Assembly: GCA_017302165.1 (NCBI GenBank)
Contig: JAFLCW010000005.1
Span: 1-50,230 of the forward strand
DNA from: Alphaproteobacteria bacterium
GTDB taxonomy: Bacteria; Pseudomonadota; Alphaproteobacteria; Micavibrionales; Micavibrionaceae
Direction: 5' to 3'
Length of the DNA: 50,230 nucleotides
A program made the translations under genes and the position numbers. The notes under the pieces were generated by a model, which worked only from the letters and a program-made list of their open reading frames with translations, made no database searches and had not been told where the DNA came from. Each line of letters starts with the position of its first letter. Within the stretch, counting starts at the first letter, position 1. This document shows, in pieces, positions 17,894 through 26,946 of the stretch.

Positions 17894-19162
17894 ATGTCTG
17901 GATTCCATGAAATGAATGGTGAATTATGTGCTGATGGCGTGCCCTTGTCATCGATCGCTGAGGCCTATGGCACCCCTGCCTATGTGTATTCGGCGGGAGA
18001 GATGAAAAAGCAATATATGGCTTTGTCCGGGGCGATGCAGGAATATCTGCCGGCGGATCAACAGCCCTTATTGTGTTTTGCCTGCAAGGCCAACAGCAAT
18101 TTAGGCGTTCTGGCCTATCTGCGTGCACTGGGTGCCGGGCTGGAGGTTGTATCCGGCGGCGAATTAACCCGGGGATTAAAGGCGGGATTTAACCCCGCCC
18201 ATATTGTGTTTACGGGCGTCGGTAAGACGCGGGATGAAATGATATTGGGTCTGACATCCGGCATTCACCAGTTCAATGTTGAATCCGTACCGGAGTTAAT
18301 ACATCTCAACGCCGTTGCTGGCGAGATGAATATGAAAGCCCCCATCGTGTTCCGGTTAAACCCGCATGTCACCGGTGGTGGCCACACCAAAATATCAACC
18401 GGCAGAAAACACGATAAATTTGGCCTTGATGAAACCTATTTGAAACAAGCTTTTGATATGTTGCCTTCCTTGCCCCATATCAGATGTGAAGGCCTGTCGA
18501 TGCATATCGGGTCTCAAGTCTCGACCGTTGAATCGTTCAAAGAAGCGTTTGAAAAACTACCCGGACTTGTGCGTGCACTTCGCGCACAGGGGCATAGCAT
18601 CAACAGGCTGGATATTGGCGGCGGATTCCCCATTATTTACAAGGATGAAAAACTGCTGGATCTATCCGCCTATGCCAAATGGGTTCGGGATATTATCTCC
18701 CCCTTGAAGGTCGAGATCATCATGGAACCGGGACGATATCTGGTGGGGAATGCCGGGGTTTTGCTCTCACGGGTTTTATACATTAAACAAACCCCCGATC
18801 GACAATTTTTGATTGTGGACTCGGCGATGAATGACCTGATCCGTCCGGCCATGTATGATTCCTATCATGCGATTGAGCCCATCAAAAACCGACACCTGCC
18901 CCCCGTGTCATATGACGTCGTGGGACCTGTCTGCGAAAGTGGAGATACGTTCACCAAGGACAGATCTTTACCTGAACTTTCGGCGGGTGATCTGGTTGTC
19001 ATACGGTCTGCCGGGGCATATGGGTCTGCCATGTCATCAAATTATAATACGCGGCCTTTCATACCTGAAATTCTCACCCACGAAGGCACGCATACTTGCC
19101 TTCGAACCCGTCAAACTATTGAAGAAATTTTTGCCAAAGAACATATCCCAAATTGGCTTTAA
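17894..19162 (+). CDS. lysA: Diaminopimelate decarboxylase
   Basis: 422-residue PLP enzyme of the alanine-racemase fold that decarboxylates meso-diaminopimelate to lysine. The PLP lysine is Lys65 within CFACKANSN. The HIGSQV motif, MEPGRYLVGNAG and the catalytic CESGD near the C-terminal third are all visible. AGGAA stands 6 bases before the ATG. It converges on the zinc-ribbon gene and its stop TAA overlaps the opposing stop by four bases (19159-19162). Normal length, secure call. Confidence 0.97.
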   Translation: MSGFHEMNGELCADGVPLSSIAEAYGTPAYVYSAGEMKKQYMALSGAMQEYLPADQQPLLCFACKANSNLGVLAYLRALGAGLEVVSGGELTRGLKAGFNPAHIVFTGVGKTRDEMILGLTSGIHQFNVESVPELIHLNAVAGEMNMKAPIVFRLNPHVTGGGHTKISTGRKHDKFGLDETYLKQAFDMLPSLPHIRCEGLSMHIGSQVSTVESFKEAFEKLPGLVRALRAQGHSINRLDIGGGFPIIYKDEKLLDLSAYAKWVRDIISPLKVEIIMEPGRYLVGNAGVLLSRVLYIKQTPDRQFLIVDSAMNDLIRPAMYDSYHAIEPIKNRHLPPVSYDVVGPVCESGDTFTKDRSLPELSAGDLVVIRSAGAYGSAMSSNYNTRPFIPEILTHEGTHTCLRTRQTIEEIFAKEHIPNWL

Positions 19163-20016
19163 TGTGCTTTGGTTTTTTCTTCAGGCTCCAATGAGGGTGC
19201 GTGCGCGTCTTTTTGATGTGTGTGTGCCTGATCGTCTGAAGTTACTTCTGACTCGGGCTTAGGCTCAGCTTGAGGTGACGATAAAGAAAATGTCAGATGA
19301 ACAGACTCCGCGAGTTCTGGAAGGCCGGGATATTCCGATGAAAAATCAATCGCCCCTTCACCCGCCATGTGGGCTTGGGGTAATTCAATCAGCCATTTTT
19401 CCCCCGGCGAGCCATCTTTCATCTTCAAGGTTGCCAGCAAATGAGGCACCTTGACGTCATTTCCCGTTAAATTAATGACGCTTCCCTTGATCTTAAGCAC
19501 ATCCCCCGTCTCTGTCTTTTCCGTTTTGGCCTGAAGACGATCAATGATTAATCCTTCACCCGCCAGCGCCGTATCCGCCCCCAGCATATCAAACATCATC
19601 ACGCTCGGCGGCCAAATCTTAACCACATGATCGCGGAGCGTCACCAGCCCGGCCAGCAGGAGTAAACAAATCCCCAAGGCCGCCCCGTACCCAGCCAGCC
19701 TATCTGCCCCCACGCGAAAAGACGGCAGGTGCGGAAAAGAAAATTTTGTTTTGGCCTTAGAAGGTGGGACATCTTCAGGTAAGGCCGGTACGTTCGATCC
19801 TTCCGGAAGCGGCTTCACAGATTCCGGGATCGGTTCTGCCCGCATTTCTTCTTTGAGGATATCTTGAAAACTTCCCCCGAAAGCGGAATCAGAAATTTCC
19901 GGCTTCTGAAACCAGATATGCGCACAGGACGCGCATCTGACCTTACGGCCCTCAGGACCGATAGATACTGCCGACACCAAATACCGCATATCGCAATTAG
20001 GACAAGTGAGGATCAT
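19159..20016 (-). CDS. MJ0042-type zinc-ribbon protein with DUF3426-like tail
   Basis: 285-residue membrane protein. An N-terminal zinc ribbon has Cys5, Cys8, Cys28 and Cys31 (CPNC and CASC). An acidic Pro-rich linker follows, then a single transmembrane helix at about 108-127, and a periplasmic beta-rich domain like DUF3426 up to about residue 240, with the segment on cohesive hydrophobic strands ending in FSSEYPGLPE. A disordered tail of Glu, Lys and His ends the chain. In alphaproteobacteria such genes usually lie beside ftsEX, as here (divergent, 80 bases from the secreted protein that heads the ftsEX operon). Function is unknown; the architecture suggests a signal or assembly factor reaching across the inner membrane. 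Confidence 0.85.
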   Translation of the reverse strand: MILTCPNCDMRYLVSAVSIGPEGRKVRCASCAHIWFQKPEISDSAFGGSFQDILKEEMRAEPIPESVKPLPEGSNVPALPEDVPPSKAKTKFSFPHLPSFRVGADRLAGYGAALGICLLLLAGLVTLRDHVVKIWPPSVMMFDMLGADTALAGEGLIIDRLQAKTEKTETGDVLKIKGSVINLTGNDVKVPHLLATLKMKDGSPGEKWLIELPQAHMAGEGAIDFSSEYPGLPELAESVHLTFSLSSPQAEPKPESEVTSDDQAHTHQKDAHAPSLEPEEKTKAH

Positions 20017-20096
20017 AGACGCTTCGCGTTTCCTTTTTCGTGGAAGTTATTGTAGGGTCTAAACTTGTCTTGGCCAAGAAGTCCGTGGAGTAGAAG

Positions 20097-20855
20097 ATGC
20101 GTTTTTTGACAAATTTTCTGATCGTCATATGTGTTCTGACAAATGCGTCTCCAGCGATGGCCGATAAGCCCTGTTCCGCAACAGATAAACTTTGCTTATT
20201 GTCAGAGCTTGAGCAACTTGCCCCCAAGATAGACAATATCGCGTGGCGGGAACAAACCTACCGGGAACTGGCAAAATCCTATACCCATCAAGTAAAATAC
20301 GATCAGGCTATTTCACTGGTGAAGCTGATTAAGAATCCGGACACTCAAGCCATGACCATCCGGGGCATTGGGTTTGCCGCGGCAGACGGAAAATGGCCGC
20401 GTGCCCGGTATGATGACCTATTCGAAAAATTGATGCTATCGGCGCGAAACATCGCTGATCCCGCTGGCAAAGAAATTGCCCTGACCTATGTGGCCATGGC
20501 GCAGGCCATGGCTTTGGATGATGCAGGAGCTACCGCCACGGCACAAGCCATGGAAAACGAAGCCCTCAAGCATAAAGCTTTCGGCGAGACTGCGGAAATC
20601 CAAGCCGAACGTGGCGATGTCAAAGCGGCCTTTGAGAGCCTGTCTTATATTCACAACGAATCTTACAGAAACAAAGCCTACCAAACCATTGCCAAAATTT
20701 TTGTCACACGTGGCGATATCACATCGGCCTATCAATCAGCGCTTAAGGTCAACAACGCTTACGAAAAGGCCAGCATTCTTCAAATGATTATCAATCATGG
20801 CAATCCGGAAGAAACCCCCGTGGCCGACGACAACGAAGGTGTTGCCCAGCCATGA
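20097..20855 (+). CDS. Secreted helical-repeat (TPR-like) protein heading the ftsEX operon
   Basis: 252-residue exported protein of unknown function. A Sec signal peptide covers 1-22 with cleavage after AMA. A Cys pair (26 and 33) may form a disulfide. The rest is alpha-helical with TPR-like pairs (WREQTYRELAKSYTHQVKYDQAI, later NKAYQTIAKIFVTRGDITSAYQ). The C-terminus is acidic and disordered. GGAG precedes the ATG. Its stop overlaps the ftsE start in ATGA (20852-20855), which ties its translation to ftsE. FtsEX complexes in other bacteria act on periplasmic partners such as EnvC or PcsB; a similar partner role is an inference from coupling and export, not homology. Confidence 0.8.
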   Translation: MRFLTNFLIVICVLTNASPAMADKPCSATDKLCLLSELEQLAPKIDNIAWREQTYRELAKSYTHQVKYDQAISLVKLIKNPDTQAMTIRGIGFAAADGKWPRARYDDLFEKLMLSARNIADPAGKEIALTYVAMAQAMALDDAGATATAQAMENEALKHKAFGETAEIQAERGDVKAAFESLSYIHNESYRNKAYQTIAKIFVTRGDITSAYQSALKVNNAYEKASILQMIINHGNPEETPVADDNEGVAQP

Positions 20856-21550
20856 TTAAATTTGAACATGTGGGGTTAAGATACGGAATTGGGCCTGAAG
20901 TCTTAAGTGATGTTGATTTTACGCTTGAGGCCGGGTCTTTTCATTTTCTGACAGGCCCCAGTGGCGCCGGAAAATCTTCTCTTCTCTCTTTGCTCTATCT
21001 GGGACGCAAACCCACGCGGGGAATCGTCAGCATGTTCGGGCAAAACATCGCCCAAGCGGAACGCGAAAGCCTGATGACCTTAAGACAGCGGATCGGCGTT
21101 GTATTTCAGGACTTTCGTTTACTGCCCCATCTTTCGGCGTTTGATAACGTGGCACTCCCGCTTCGTATTCTGGGACAATCGGAAACAGATATCCGAAACC
21201 ATGTGGCCGAATTATTAGACTGGGTGGGACTGGGGGAACAAAAAAACATGCTTCCCACCACCATGTCCGGGGGACAACAACAACGGGTTGCCATCGCCAG
21301 AGCTGTCATCACACGCCCGCGCCTTTTGCTGGCCGACGAGCCTACCGGAAATCTGGATGATGAAATTGGATCTCGCCTGATTGGTTTATTTGACCAATTA
21401 AACCGGATGGGCACCACCGTTGTCATAGCCACCCACAGCCAGCAAATCATGGATCAATTCGGGCATAAAAGATTGGTGCTGGAAAGTGGTCATATCAGAA
21501 TGGAAGAACCCAAAACGTGGCTTAAGAAAAAACTGGAAGGTATTTTTTAA
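20852..21550 (+). CDS. ftsE: Cell division ATP-binding protein FtsE
   Basis: 232-residue ABC ATPase that with FtsX forms a complex regulating septal peptidoglycan hydrolysis. Walker [10 protein letters not shown] is at 35-43, the ABC signature [13 protein letters not shown] near 140-152 and the Walker [14 protein letters not shown] just after. The C-terminus after the D-loop and H-loop (ATHSQ) is short, as in the family. The ATG overlaps the stop of the secreted protein upstream by four bases and its TAA overlaps the ftsX ATG by one base (TAATG), so translation is chained across three genes. Confidence 0.96.
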   Translation: MIKFEHVGLRYGIGPEVLSDVDFTLEAGSFHFLTGPSGAGKSSLLSLLYLGRKPTRGIVSMFGQNIAQAERESLMTLRQRIGVVFQDFRLLPHLSAFDNVALPLRILGQSETDIRNHVAELLDWVGLGEQKNMLPTTMSGGQQQRVAIARAVITRPRLLLADEPTGNLDDEIGSRLIGLFDQLNRMGTTVVIATHSQQIMDQFGHKRLVLESGHIRMEEPKTWLKKKLEGIF

Positions 21551-22500
21551 TGCGTCTTCCTTTTTTTAAAAAAGATATCGCTATCGGTTCCGCCCGTTCT
21601 CCCCGAAATTATGATCTGGGACTGGAAAAATCAGCAGGCTCCCTTTTCATCATTATTCTATTTGCCTTGATGACGTATCTCTCTCTGCTCTCGGTCGGGG
21701 CGGGGCTATGGCTTTATGATCTCTCTGATCGTTATGCCGGGGGACTTTCACATACGGCCACGATTATTATTTCTGCACAGGAAAAAAATGGCCAAAATAT
21801 CAGCGTGGAAAAAATAGAAACGCTTTCAGACCAAGTGAATAAAATGATGTCGGCACATCCGGCAGTCAGTCGTGTGACGATCTTAACCCAAACGGAGATC
21901 GCCGATTTGGTGTCGCCATGGTTGGGGTCGAACCCAGAACTGGGTGACCTGCCCCTCCCCCGCCTGATCTCAGTGACGTTTCAACCTGAATCCGATGTGA
22001 ATATAGAGGCTCTATCCAAAAGACTTATATCGCTTCATCCCGATATCCGGATAGACACTCATCAGGATTGGCTTGACCGGGTAATGCGCCTGACGAGTAC
22101 CCTTAAAAATCTCGCACTGACGATCATCTTATTGATTGGGGGGACAACTTTTATGGCTGTCTCTGGTGCGATTTCATCAAAAATGGCTATTCATGCCCCC
22201 GAACTTGAACTCATCCACCTGATGGGGGCGTCGGATCAATATTTGTCCCGGCAATTCGAACGTTATGCCGCACGCATGGCCGGCAAGGGAATCGTCCTCG
22301 GCCTTGGCGTTATGATGATCACAGGGATTATTTTCTGGTTTGCCTTAAAAACACCCACAAACGGCGTGGCCGCGTCCCCTGACCTCGCTTTTTATGTGTG
22401 GGATGGCGTGGCCTTGTGCGCAGTGCCTCTGTCAATCATCGCGCTTGCCATCCTGAGTGCCCGCATCACCGCCTTGCGGGTTCTGGCACAGATGCCGTAG
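21550..22500 (+). CDS. ftsX: Cell division protein FtsX
   Basis: 316-residue inner-membrane partner of FtsE. It has a cytoplasmic head of about 30 residues, a first transmembrane helix (about 31-56), a periplasmic domain of about 120 residues that in other species contacts the hydrolase activator, and then three C-terminal helices (about 182-205, 233-256 and 283-306). This is the four-helix FtsX topology. The Gly-Ala-Ser stretch with LIHLMGASDQYLSRQFE between helices 2 and 3 is family-typical. It is chained to ftsE by TAATG and followed 12 bases later by ydcF. Confidence 0.94.
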   Translation: MRLPFFKKDIAIGSARSPRNYDLGLEKSAGSLFIIILFALMTYLSLLSVGAGLWLYDLSDRYAGGLSHTATIIISAQEKNGQNISVEKIETLSDQVNKMMSAHPAVSRVTILTQTEIADLVSPWLGSNPELGDLPLPRLISVTFQPESDVNIEALSKRLISLHPDIRIDTHQDWLDRVMRLTSTLKNLALTIILLIGGTTFMAVSGAISSKMAIHAPELELIHLMGASDQYLSRQFERYAARMAGKGIVLGLGVMMITGIIFWFALKTPTNGVAASPDLAFYVWDGVALCAVPLSIIALAILSARITALRVLAQMP

Positions 22501-22512
22501 GATACAGGCCAT

Positions 22513-23094
22513 ATGTCACGCATTATCAATTTTATCATTATGGCGTTTTTAACTCTGGGCACCTTGTGGGGCATCGGGTTCATCTGGTTTGCCGTGTCTG
22601 TTGCCACCATGACGCCGCCGCAAACCCAAGCATCCGCCATCATTGTCTTAACCGGGGGGGATAACCGCATTCGAACGGGGATTGATCTTTTGCTCAATGA
22701 TAAAGGTCAGAATCTTTTTATTTCAGGCGTCAACAAACAAACACGTCTAGGCGATTTGATTGCCTTGCGTCCAGCGCTCGCCAAAAAATCAACCTGCTGT
22801 GTGACGCTTGGGTATGCGGCAGAAAACACCAAAGAAAACGCACAAGAGACTGCTGACTGGGTTCGAAAAAATAAGGTTCAATCGCTGCTTCTGGTTACCT
22901 CAGCTTATCATATGCATCGCGCCAAACTGGAATTCAACCGACATATCGGGGATATTGACATCACATCTTACCCCGTTGTGACAGAGGGTGAAACTTGGCG
23001 CACAGAAAAATTCTGGCGTCTGGTCTTTGAAGAATATTCAAAGACGCTTCTCGTATGGCTTAATCTAGGGTCTGATCATCAGGACAAATCATGA
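22513..23094 (+). CDS. YdcF-family protein (DUF218)
   Basis: 193-residue membrane-anchored DUF218 protein. A single N-terminal helix (about 5-28) anchors a cytoplasmic or periplasmic Rossmann-like domain with the conserved ITLTGGDNRI-like start (residues about 44-53) and the motif LVTSAYHMHRAKLEF near 135-150, the strongest DUF218 signature. Related proteins (YdcF, ElyC/SanA) affect envelope and carrier-lipid metabolism. In alphaproteobacteria this gene regularly sits between ftsX and plsC, as here. Its stop overlaps the plsC ATG in ATGA at 23091-23094. Function is not otherwise assignable. Confidence 0.88.
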   Translation: MSRIINFIIMAFLTLGTLWGIGFIWFAVSVATMTPPQTQASAIIVLTGGDNRIRTGIDLLLNDKGQNLFISGVNKQTRLGDLIALRPALAKKSTCCVTLGYAAENTKENAQETADWVRKNKVQSLLLVTSAYHMHRAKLEFNRHIGDIDITSYPVVTEGETWRTEKFWRLVFEEYSKTLLVWLNLGSDHQDKS

Positions 23095-23837
23095 TTTTTA
23101 TTCGTTCTCTTGCTTTTAATATTCTGTTTTTTGGCTGGTCAGCCCTTATTTGCCTTGCCCTGTGGCCTTGTGCGTTTATGGGCAAAAAAGGGGCTGTATT
23201 TGTTAACAACACCTATTTATCCGTTGTTTATTTTTTAGAGCGATATGTCATCGGCCTTGATTACGAGGTGCGGGGAAAAGAATATATCCCGGCCTCAGGG
23301 GGATATCTGGTGGCGGCCAAACATCAATCAGCATACGAAACGCTTAAATTGTATGCTTTGTTCAGTGATCCGGCGATTATATTAAAAAAGGAACTGGCGA
23401 ATATTCCCTTATGGGGCCGATTTCTGGTTAATCTGGATAATATTGCCATCGACCGAAAAAACCGGGATGAATCTGCCAAGACCATCGTAAGCGAAGCCCA
23501 ACGGGTGAAGGCACAAGAACGCCCGATTGTTATTTTTCCGCAAGGAACACGGGTCAAGGTAGGGGTGGGTACCGATGAAAAACCGTATAAATCAGGCATC
23601 ATCAAAATGTACAAGGCGACCGATCTGCCAATTGTACCCATGGCGCTGAATGCCGGGTTATTTTGGCCACGGCAGAGTTTCATGAAATATCCCGGCTTGG
23701 TTACGATCGAATTTCTCCCCCCCATCCCGCCAGGACAGGACGAAAAAGAAGTGGCGATTGATCTTCAGGAACGCATAGAAAACGCCACAGATCGTCTGGT
23801 GGACGAAGCCAAAGAGCGTTTTCCATACCTGCCTTAA
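23091..23837 (+). CDS. plsC: 1-acyl-sn-glycerol-3-phosphate acyltransferase PlsC
   Basis: 248-residue membrane-associated acyltransferase that adds the second acyl chain to make phosphatidic acid. The N-terminal 25 residues are hydrophobic. Block I reads KHQSAYE, so the catalytic histidine is four residues before Glu where most family members have Asp. Block III reads FPQGTR near 146. Such acyltransferase variants occur in alphaproteobacteria, so I take the enzyme as active. It is the last gene of the ftsE operon, overlapping ydcF by four bases, and converges on tyrA with 13 bases between stops. Confidence 0.94.
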   Translation: MIFIRSLAFNILFFGWSALICLALWPCAFMGKKGAVFVNNTYLSVVYFLERYVIGLDYEVRGKEYIPASGGYLVAAKHQSAYETLKLYALFSDPAIILKKELANIPLWGRFLVNLDNIAIDRKNRDESAKTIVSEAQRVKAQERPIVIFPQGTRVKVGVGTDEKPYKSGIIKMYKATDLPIVPMALNAGLFWPRQSFMKYPGLVTIEFLPPIPPGQDEKEVAIDLQERIENATDRLVDEAKERFPYLP

Positions 23838-23850
23838 TTTCGGCTGTTGG

Positions 23851-24726
23851 TCAGTTTGCTTGCCCGGCCTGAATAATGGCGCGTCTTATATCACGGGTCT
23901 TTTTAAAGGTTTGATAAAGATAATCCCCGTCCTGTTTTCGGATGGCTTTTTGTAAGGCGGTTAAGTCTTCGGTAAATCGCTGAAGCACCTCTAGTACGGC
24001 ATCTTTATTATTTAAAAATACATCGCGCCACATCACAGGATCAGACGCGGCAATACGTGTGAAATCACGAAAACCTGAGGCAGAAAACTTAATGACCTCG
24101 CCTTTTAAATCTTCTTCAAGTGTAGTGGCCGTACCCACAATCGTATAGGCAATCAGGTGCGGCAGGTGAGAGGTAATACCCAGCACAAGATCGTGATGGT
24201 CGGCATTCATGATTTCGATGTTAGATCCGCATGCTTCCCACAACTTAACGATTTTCTCCACGGGCTGAAGTTCAGAATCTTCCAAAGGTGTAACAATGCA
24301 CCATCTGTGATGAAACAATTCGGCGAATCCATGCTCGGGGCCCGAATGTTCCGTTCCGGCAATCGGATGCGCAGGCACCAAATGAGATTTTTTGGGCAAA
24401 CGGGGTGCCAGTGATTTTATCACTTCTTTTTTGACCGATCCCACATCCGACACGATCACGCCGGGCTCTAAAGATCCCGCAATTTTATCCGCCACGGCAG
24501 ACATCGCCCCCACAGGGACGCACAGGATAACAAGGTCACTCCCCTTCACGCCTTTGGCAAGATCCGTCGTCACTTCATCCGCTAACTGAAGTGATAAGAC
24601 CTTTTCACACACATCTCGCGACATATCTGCGCAGATAATTTTACCCGCCAATGCGTGCTGTTTCATGGCACGCGCCAAAGACGACCCAATCAGGCCAAAT
24701 CCTATAATCGTTACTTGTTTAAACAT
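23851..24726 (-). CDS. tyrA: Prephenate/arogenate dehydrogenase TyrA
   Basis: 291-residue NAD(P)-dependent dehydrogenase of tyrosine synthesis. The dinucleotide-binding motif GFGLIGSS is at 9-16. The HPIAGTEHSG segment near 119-128 carries the catalytic His region, and the C-terminal helical half is normal. There is no fused chorismate mutase or ACT domain. It is downstream of hisC on the same strand, but a probable terminator lies in between, so it may have its own promoter. With the chorismate mutase and hisC genes it makes up a phenylalanine/tyrosine cluster. Confidence 0.95.
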   Translation of the reverse strand: MFKQVTIIGFGLIGSSLARAMKQHALAGKIICADMSRDVCEKVLSLQLADEVTTDLAKGVKGSDLVILCVPVGAMSAVADKIAGSLEPGVIVSDVGSVKKEVIKSLAPRLPKKSHLVPAHPIAGTEHSGPEHGFAELFHHRWCIVTPLEDSELQPVEKIVKLWEACGSNIEIMNADHHDLVLGITSHLPHLIAYTIVGTATTLEEDLKGEVIKFSASGFRDFTRIAASDPVMWRDVFLNNKDAVLEVLQRFTEDLTALQKAIRKQDGDYLYQTFKKTRDIRRAIIQAGQAN

Positions 24727-24792
24727 GTTTAGTTTCCCTTATCTCAAGGTATGAATGAAAAATGATGATGTTTGAATGAAAAAATAAATAAG

Positions 24793-24809
24793 ATTCCCTT
24801 AGCGGGAAT
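24793..24809 (-). terminator. Possible intrinsic terminator after hisC
   Basis: On the minus strand a six-base stem (ATTCCC/GGGAAT) with a five-base loop is followed by a T-rich tract (TTATTTATTTTTT, 24791 back to 24779). It lies 37 bases beyond the hisC stop and 67 bases before the tyrA start. The stem is short, so strength is doubtful, but stem plus T-tract is what an intrinsic terminator needs. Confidence 0.4.
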
Positions 24810-24845
24810 AGGAAACGGCATAAACGTAAAGGGCGCGTTCAAATC

Positions 24846-25940
24846 TCATGAATTATTCATATACGCGGTTAAGGTGGAAATGGCAATCTCCATTTCTTCA
24901 GGATGGCCGATCGATATTCGCAGGCATTCAGAGAGCCCATAAGCCCCCATCTGGCGTAAGATAATCCCTTGATCCTTCAAAGCCAGACGGCAGGATTCCG
25001 CTTTTTCTGCCGTACCAAAAGACACAAGCAAAAAATTCCCTTGGGATGGATAAACCCTTAATCCGGCTTGGGTTAAGGCCTCAGAAGCTCGCTCACGCCA
25101 AAAGGTATTATGTGCCTGACTATCAGCAATGAATTGAGCCTCGCCCAAAGCTGCAATCCCACAGACCTGTGCCAACGAACTCACGTTAAACGGCCCCCGA
25201 ACGCGGTTTAAAACATCGGCAATATCCGGCGGGCAATGCCCCCATCCTAATCGCACGCCGCCCATGCCATAAATTTTTGAAAATGTGCGTGTGACCACGA
25301 CATTACCGAAGTCCGATACAAATTCGTGACCCGCTGAATAATCAGGCGCCGTCACAAATTCAGCGTAGGCGGAATCAAGCACCAAAAGAATATGTTTTGG
25401 CAGTGACATTAAAAACGCACGTAGTTCAGCGCTGTTTAAATAACTACCTGTCGGGTTATTGGGATTGGCCAAAAAGATGATTTTCGTTTTATCCGTCACG
25501 GCTGACAACATGGCCTGCAGATCTGCACGCAACTCTTGCTCCGGGACGGGAACGGGTATGCCGCCGGCCACTTGAGTGCTGATGGGGTACATCAAAAACC
25601 CGTGGCGGGAATATATAACCTCATCCCTCGGGGAAACATACGCCTGACAGAGAAAGGAAATAATTTCATCTGACCCTGCCCCGCACACAATATGGGCTGG
25701 ATCTATGCCATACTTAAGCCCAAGGGCAGAGCGAAGTTCAATGCACCCGCCATCCGGGTATCGATGCGCTGTATCAGCATAGCGCTGAATAGCTTCTTTC
25801 ACGCCTTTAGGCACGCCAAAGGCACCCTCGTTCGACGAGAGTTTGATAACACGACCTGAAGCTGGAGAAGCCTTACTTTCTCCGCCCACATAAGGCGCAA
25901 TATTCATGATGCTGGGTTTGGCCTGCATGATAGAACTCAT
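24846..25940 (-). CDS. hisC: Histidinol-phosphate / aromatic aminotransferase HisC
   Basis: 364-residue fold-type I PLP aminotransferase. The substrate-binding LANPNNPTG is near 157-165 and the PLP lysine is Lys222 in TFSKIYGMGGVRLG. The C-terminal Arg region (ECLRISIG) is typical of HisC. The gene lies between a chorismate mutase gene and tyrA, not in a his operon, so the likely physiological role is amination of prephenate or of phenylpyruvate and hydroxyphenylpyruvate; HisC paralogues of this type are known to accept these. Start overlaps the upstream stop by four bases (ATGA), so it is translationally coupled to the chorismate mutase gene. Confidence 0.92.
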   Translation of the reverse strand: MSSIMQAKPSIMNIAPYVGGESKASPASGRVIKLSSNEGAFGVPKGVKEAIQRYADTAHRYPDGGCIELRSALGLKYGIDPAHIVCGAGSDEIISFLCQAYVSPRDEVIYSRHGFLMYPISTQVAGGIPVPVPEQELRADLQAMLSAVTDKTKIIFLANPNNPTGSYLNSAELRAFLMSLPKHILLVLDSAYAEFVTAPDYSAGHEFVSDFGNVVVTRTFSKIYGMGGVRLGWGHCPPDIADVLNRVRGPFNVSSLAQVCGIAALGEAQFIADSQAHNTFWRERASEALTQAGLRVYPSQGNFLLVSFGTAEKAESCRLALKDQGIILRQMGAYGLSECLRISIGHPEEMEIAISTLTAYMNNS

Positions 25941-26845
25941 TTATTTTCTTCAGATGTGCCGGTCTTTACCTGAACGGTCTTTGCATATGTCATGGGAACC
26001 GGATATCCCCCAATACAGGTAATGCGGGTTTGATCATCCTCAAGGCTTGCCGCAAAGAGTTTAAGGCGGTGATCCTCTTTTCCGATATATCCAGAAACTT
26101 CCATCAAATGAAGAGACAACGGCGTTTTGGCAGAACGCTGGGAACTGATGAACACAGGAACAAGTCCGTTCTTTTTAGCCATATCCACCAACCGGGCACG
26201 TGATACGCCCGCATGGCATTCAATCAGTAAGAAAGAGTGATCATCCCCGGAATCATCAAACCCGGATTTCGAAACAACCAGTGCCCGATTATCCGGATTG
26301 CCCCCTTCTGGATCATCCCCATGGGGCAAGCGGATGATTATATTCATTTCATCTTGAGACCCTTGGCGCAAAAAAGCCCACCAGGGTTGATCTTCTTCAT
26401 TTTCTGGCCAAGGAAGCACGGCAAAGGTCGCCTTACCTTCGCGAACAGCCCCTATGGCCGAGAGCGGCGCCGCGACTTTCGACATCGGCAGACAAGATCC
26501 AAAATAATCACGCGCCATGTCCCATATATCCTGACGTCCTTCTGTCACGCACACCGCTACTTTTAAACCTGTCTGAAGCAACGATACCGCACCCACTAAT
26601 TCACGCCAGATACGCACCACCGCCATTTCGGGTAGAACACCTTTATGGCGTCCCAAAAGACGCCGTATCATTCGGGCTTCACGCGCGGGCTGAACGACCT
26701 GAATATTATTTTTGCGCTTTTCCTCACCAATTTCCAGCACAAGCGTTGCCCGCTCCATCAACGCGTCATGGATGGTTGAATCAAGAGAATCAATCCGTTT
26801 ACGGATATCGTCAAGGCGCGGTGATTGATAGGGCGTGTCAGACAT
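25937..26845 (-). CDS. Chorismate mutase (AroQ type) fused to degenerate prephenate dehydratase-like region
   Basis: 302-residue protein. Residues about 8-92 form an all-helical AroQ chorismate mutase (IRKRIDSLDSTIHDALMERA, later QPAREARMIRRLL), which converts chorismate to prephenate. Residues about 94-180 resemble the first lobe of prephenate dehydratase (EGKATFAVLPWPENEE recalls its A-(E/D)-Y-A-V-V-P-IEN segment), but the region is far shorter and the catalytic TRF motif expected before the ACT domain reads DNRAL instead. The tail (about 200-290) is ACT-like and ends in an IGGYP motif like the LGCYP end of PheA. I infer a working mutase with a non-catalytic, perhaps regulatory, remnant. 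It heads the hisC operon. Confidence 0.85.
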   Translation of the reverse strand: MSDTPYQSPRLDDIRKRIDSLDSTIHDALMERATLVLEIGEEKRKNNIQVVQPAREARMIRRLLGRHKGVLPEMAVVRIWRELVGAVSLLQTGLKVAVCVTEGRQDIWDMARDYFGSCLPMSKVAAPLSAIGAVREGKATFAVLPWPENEEDQPWWAFLRQGSQDEMNIIIRLPHGDDPEGGNPDNRALVVSKSGFDDSGDDHSFLLIECHAGVSRARLVDMAKKNGLVPVFISSQRSAKTPLSLHLMEVSGYIGKEDHRLKLFAASLEDDQTRITCIGGYPVPMTYAKTVQVKTGTSEENK

Positions 26846-26946
26846 GGGGTTCTTTGTATATGAGCGATATCTGCCGTAAAGCTCTTTTTTTTACGAGGCC
26901 ACACTGTGAAAATCAATTCAGCGAAAAGTAACCCCAAGGATGTTTC

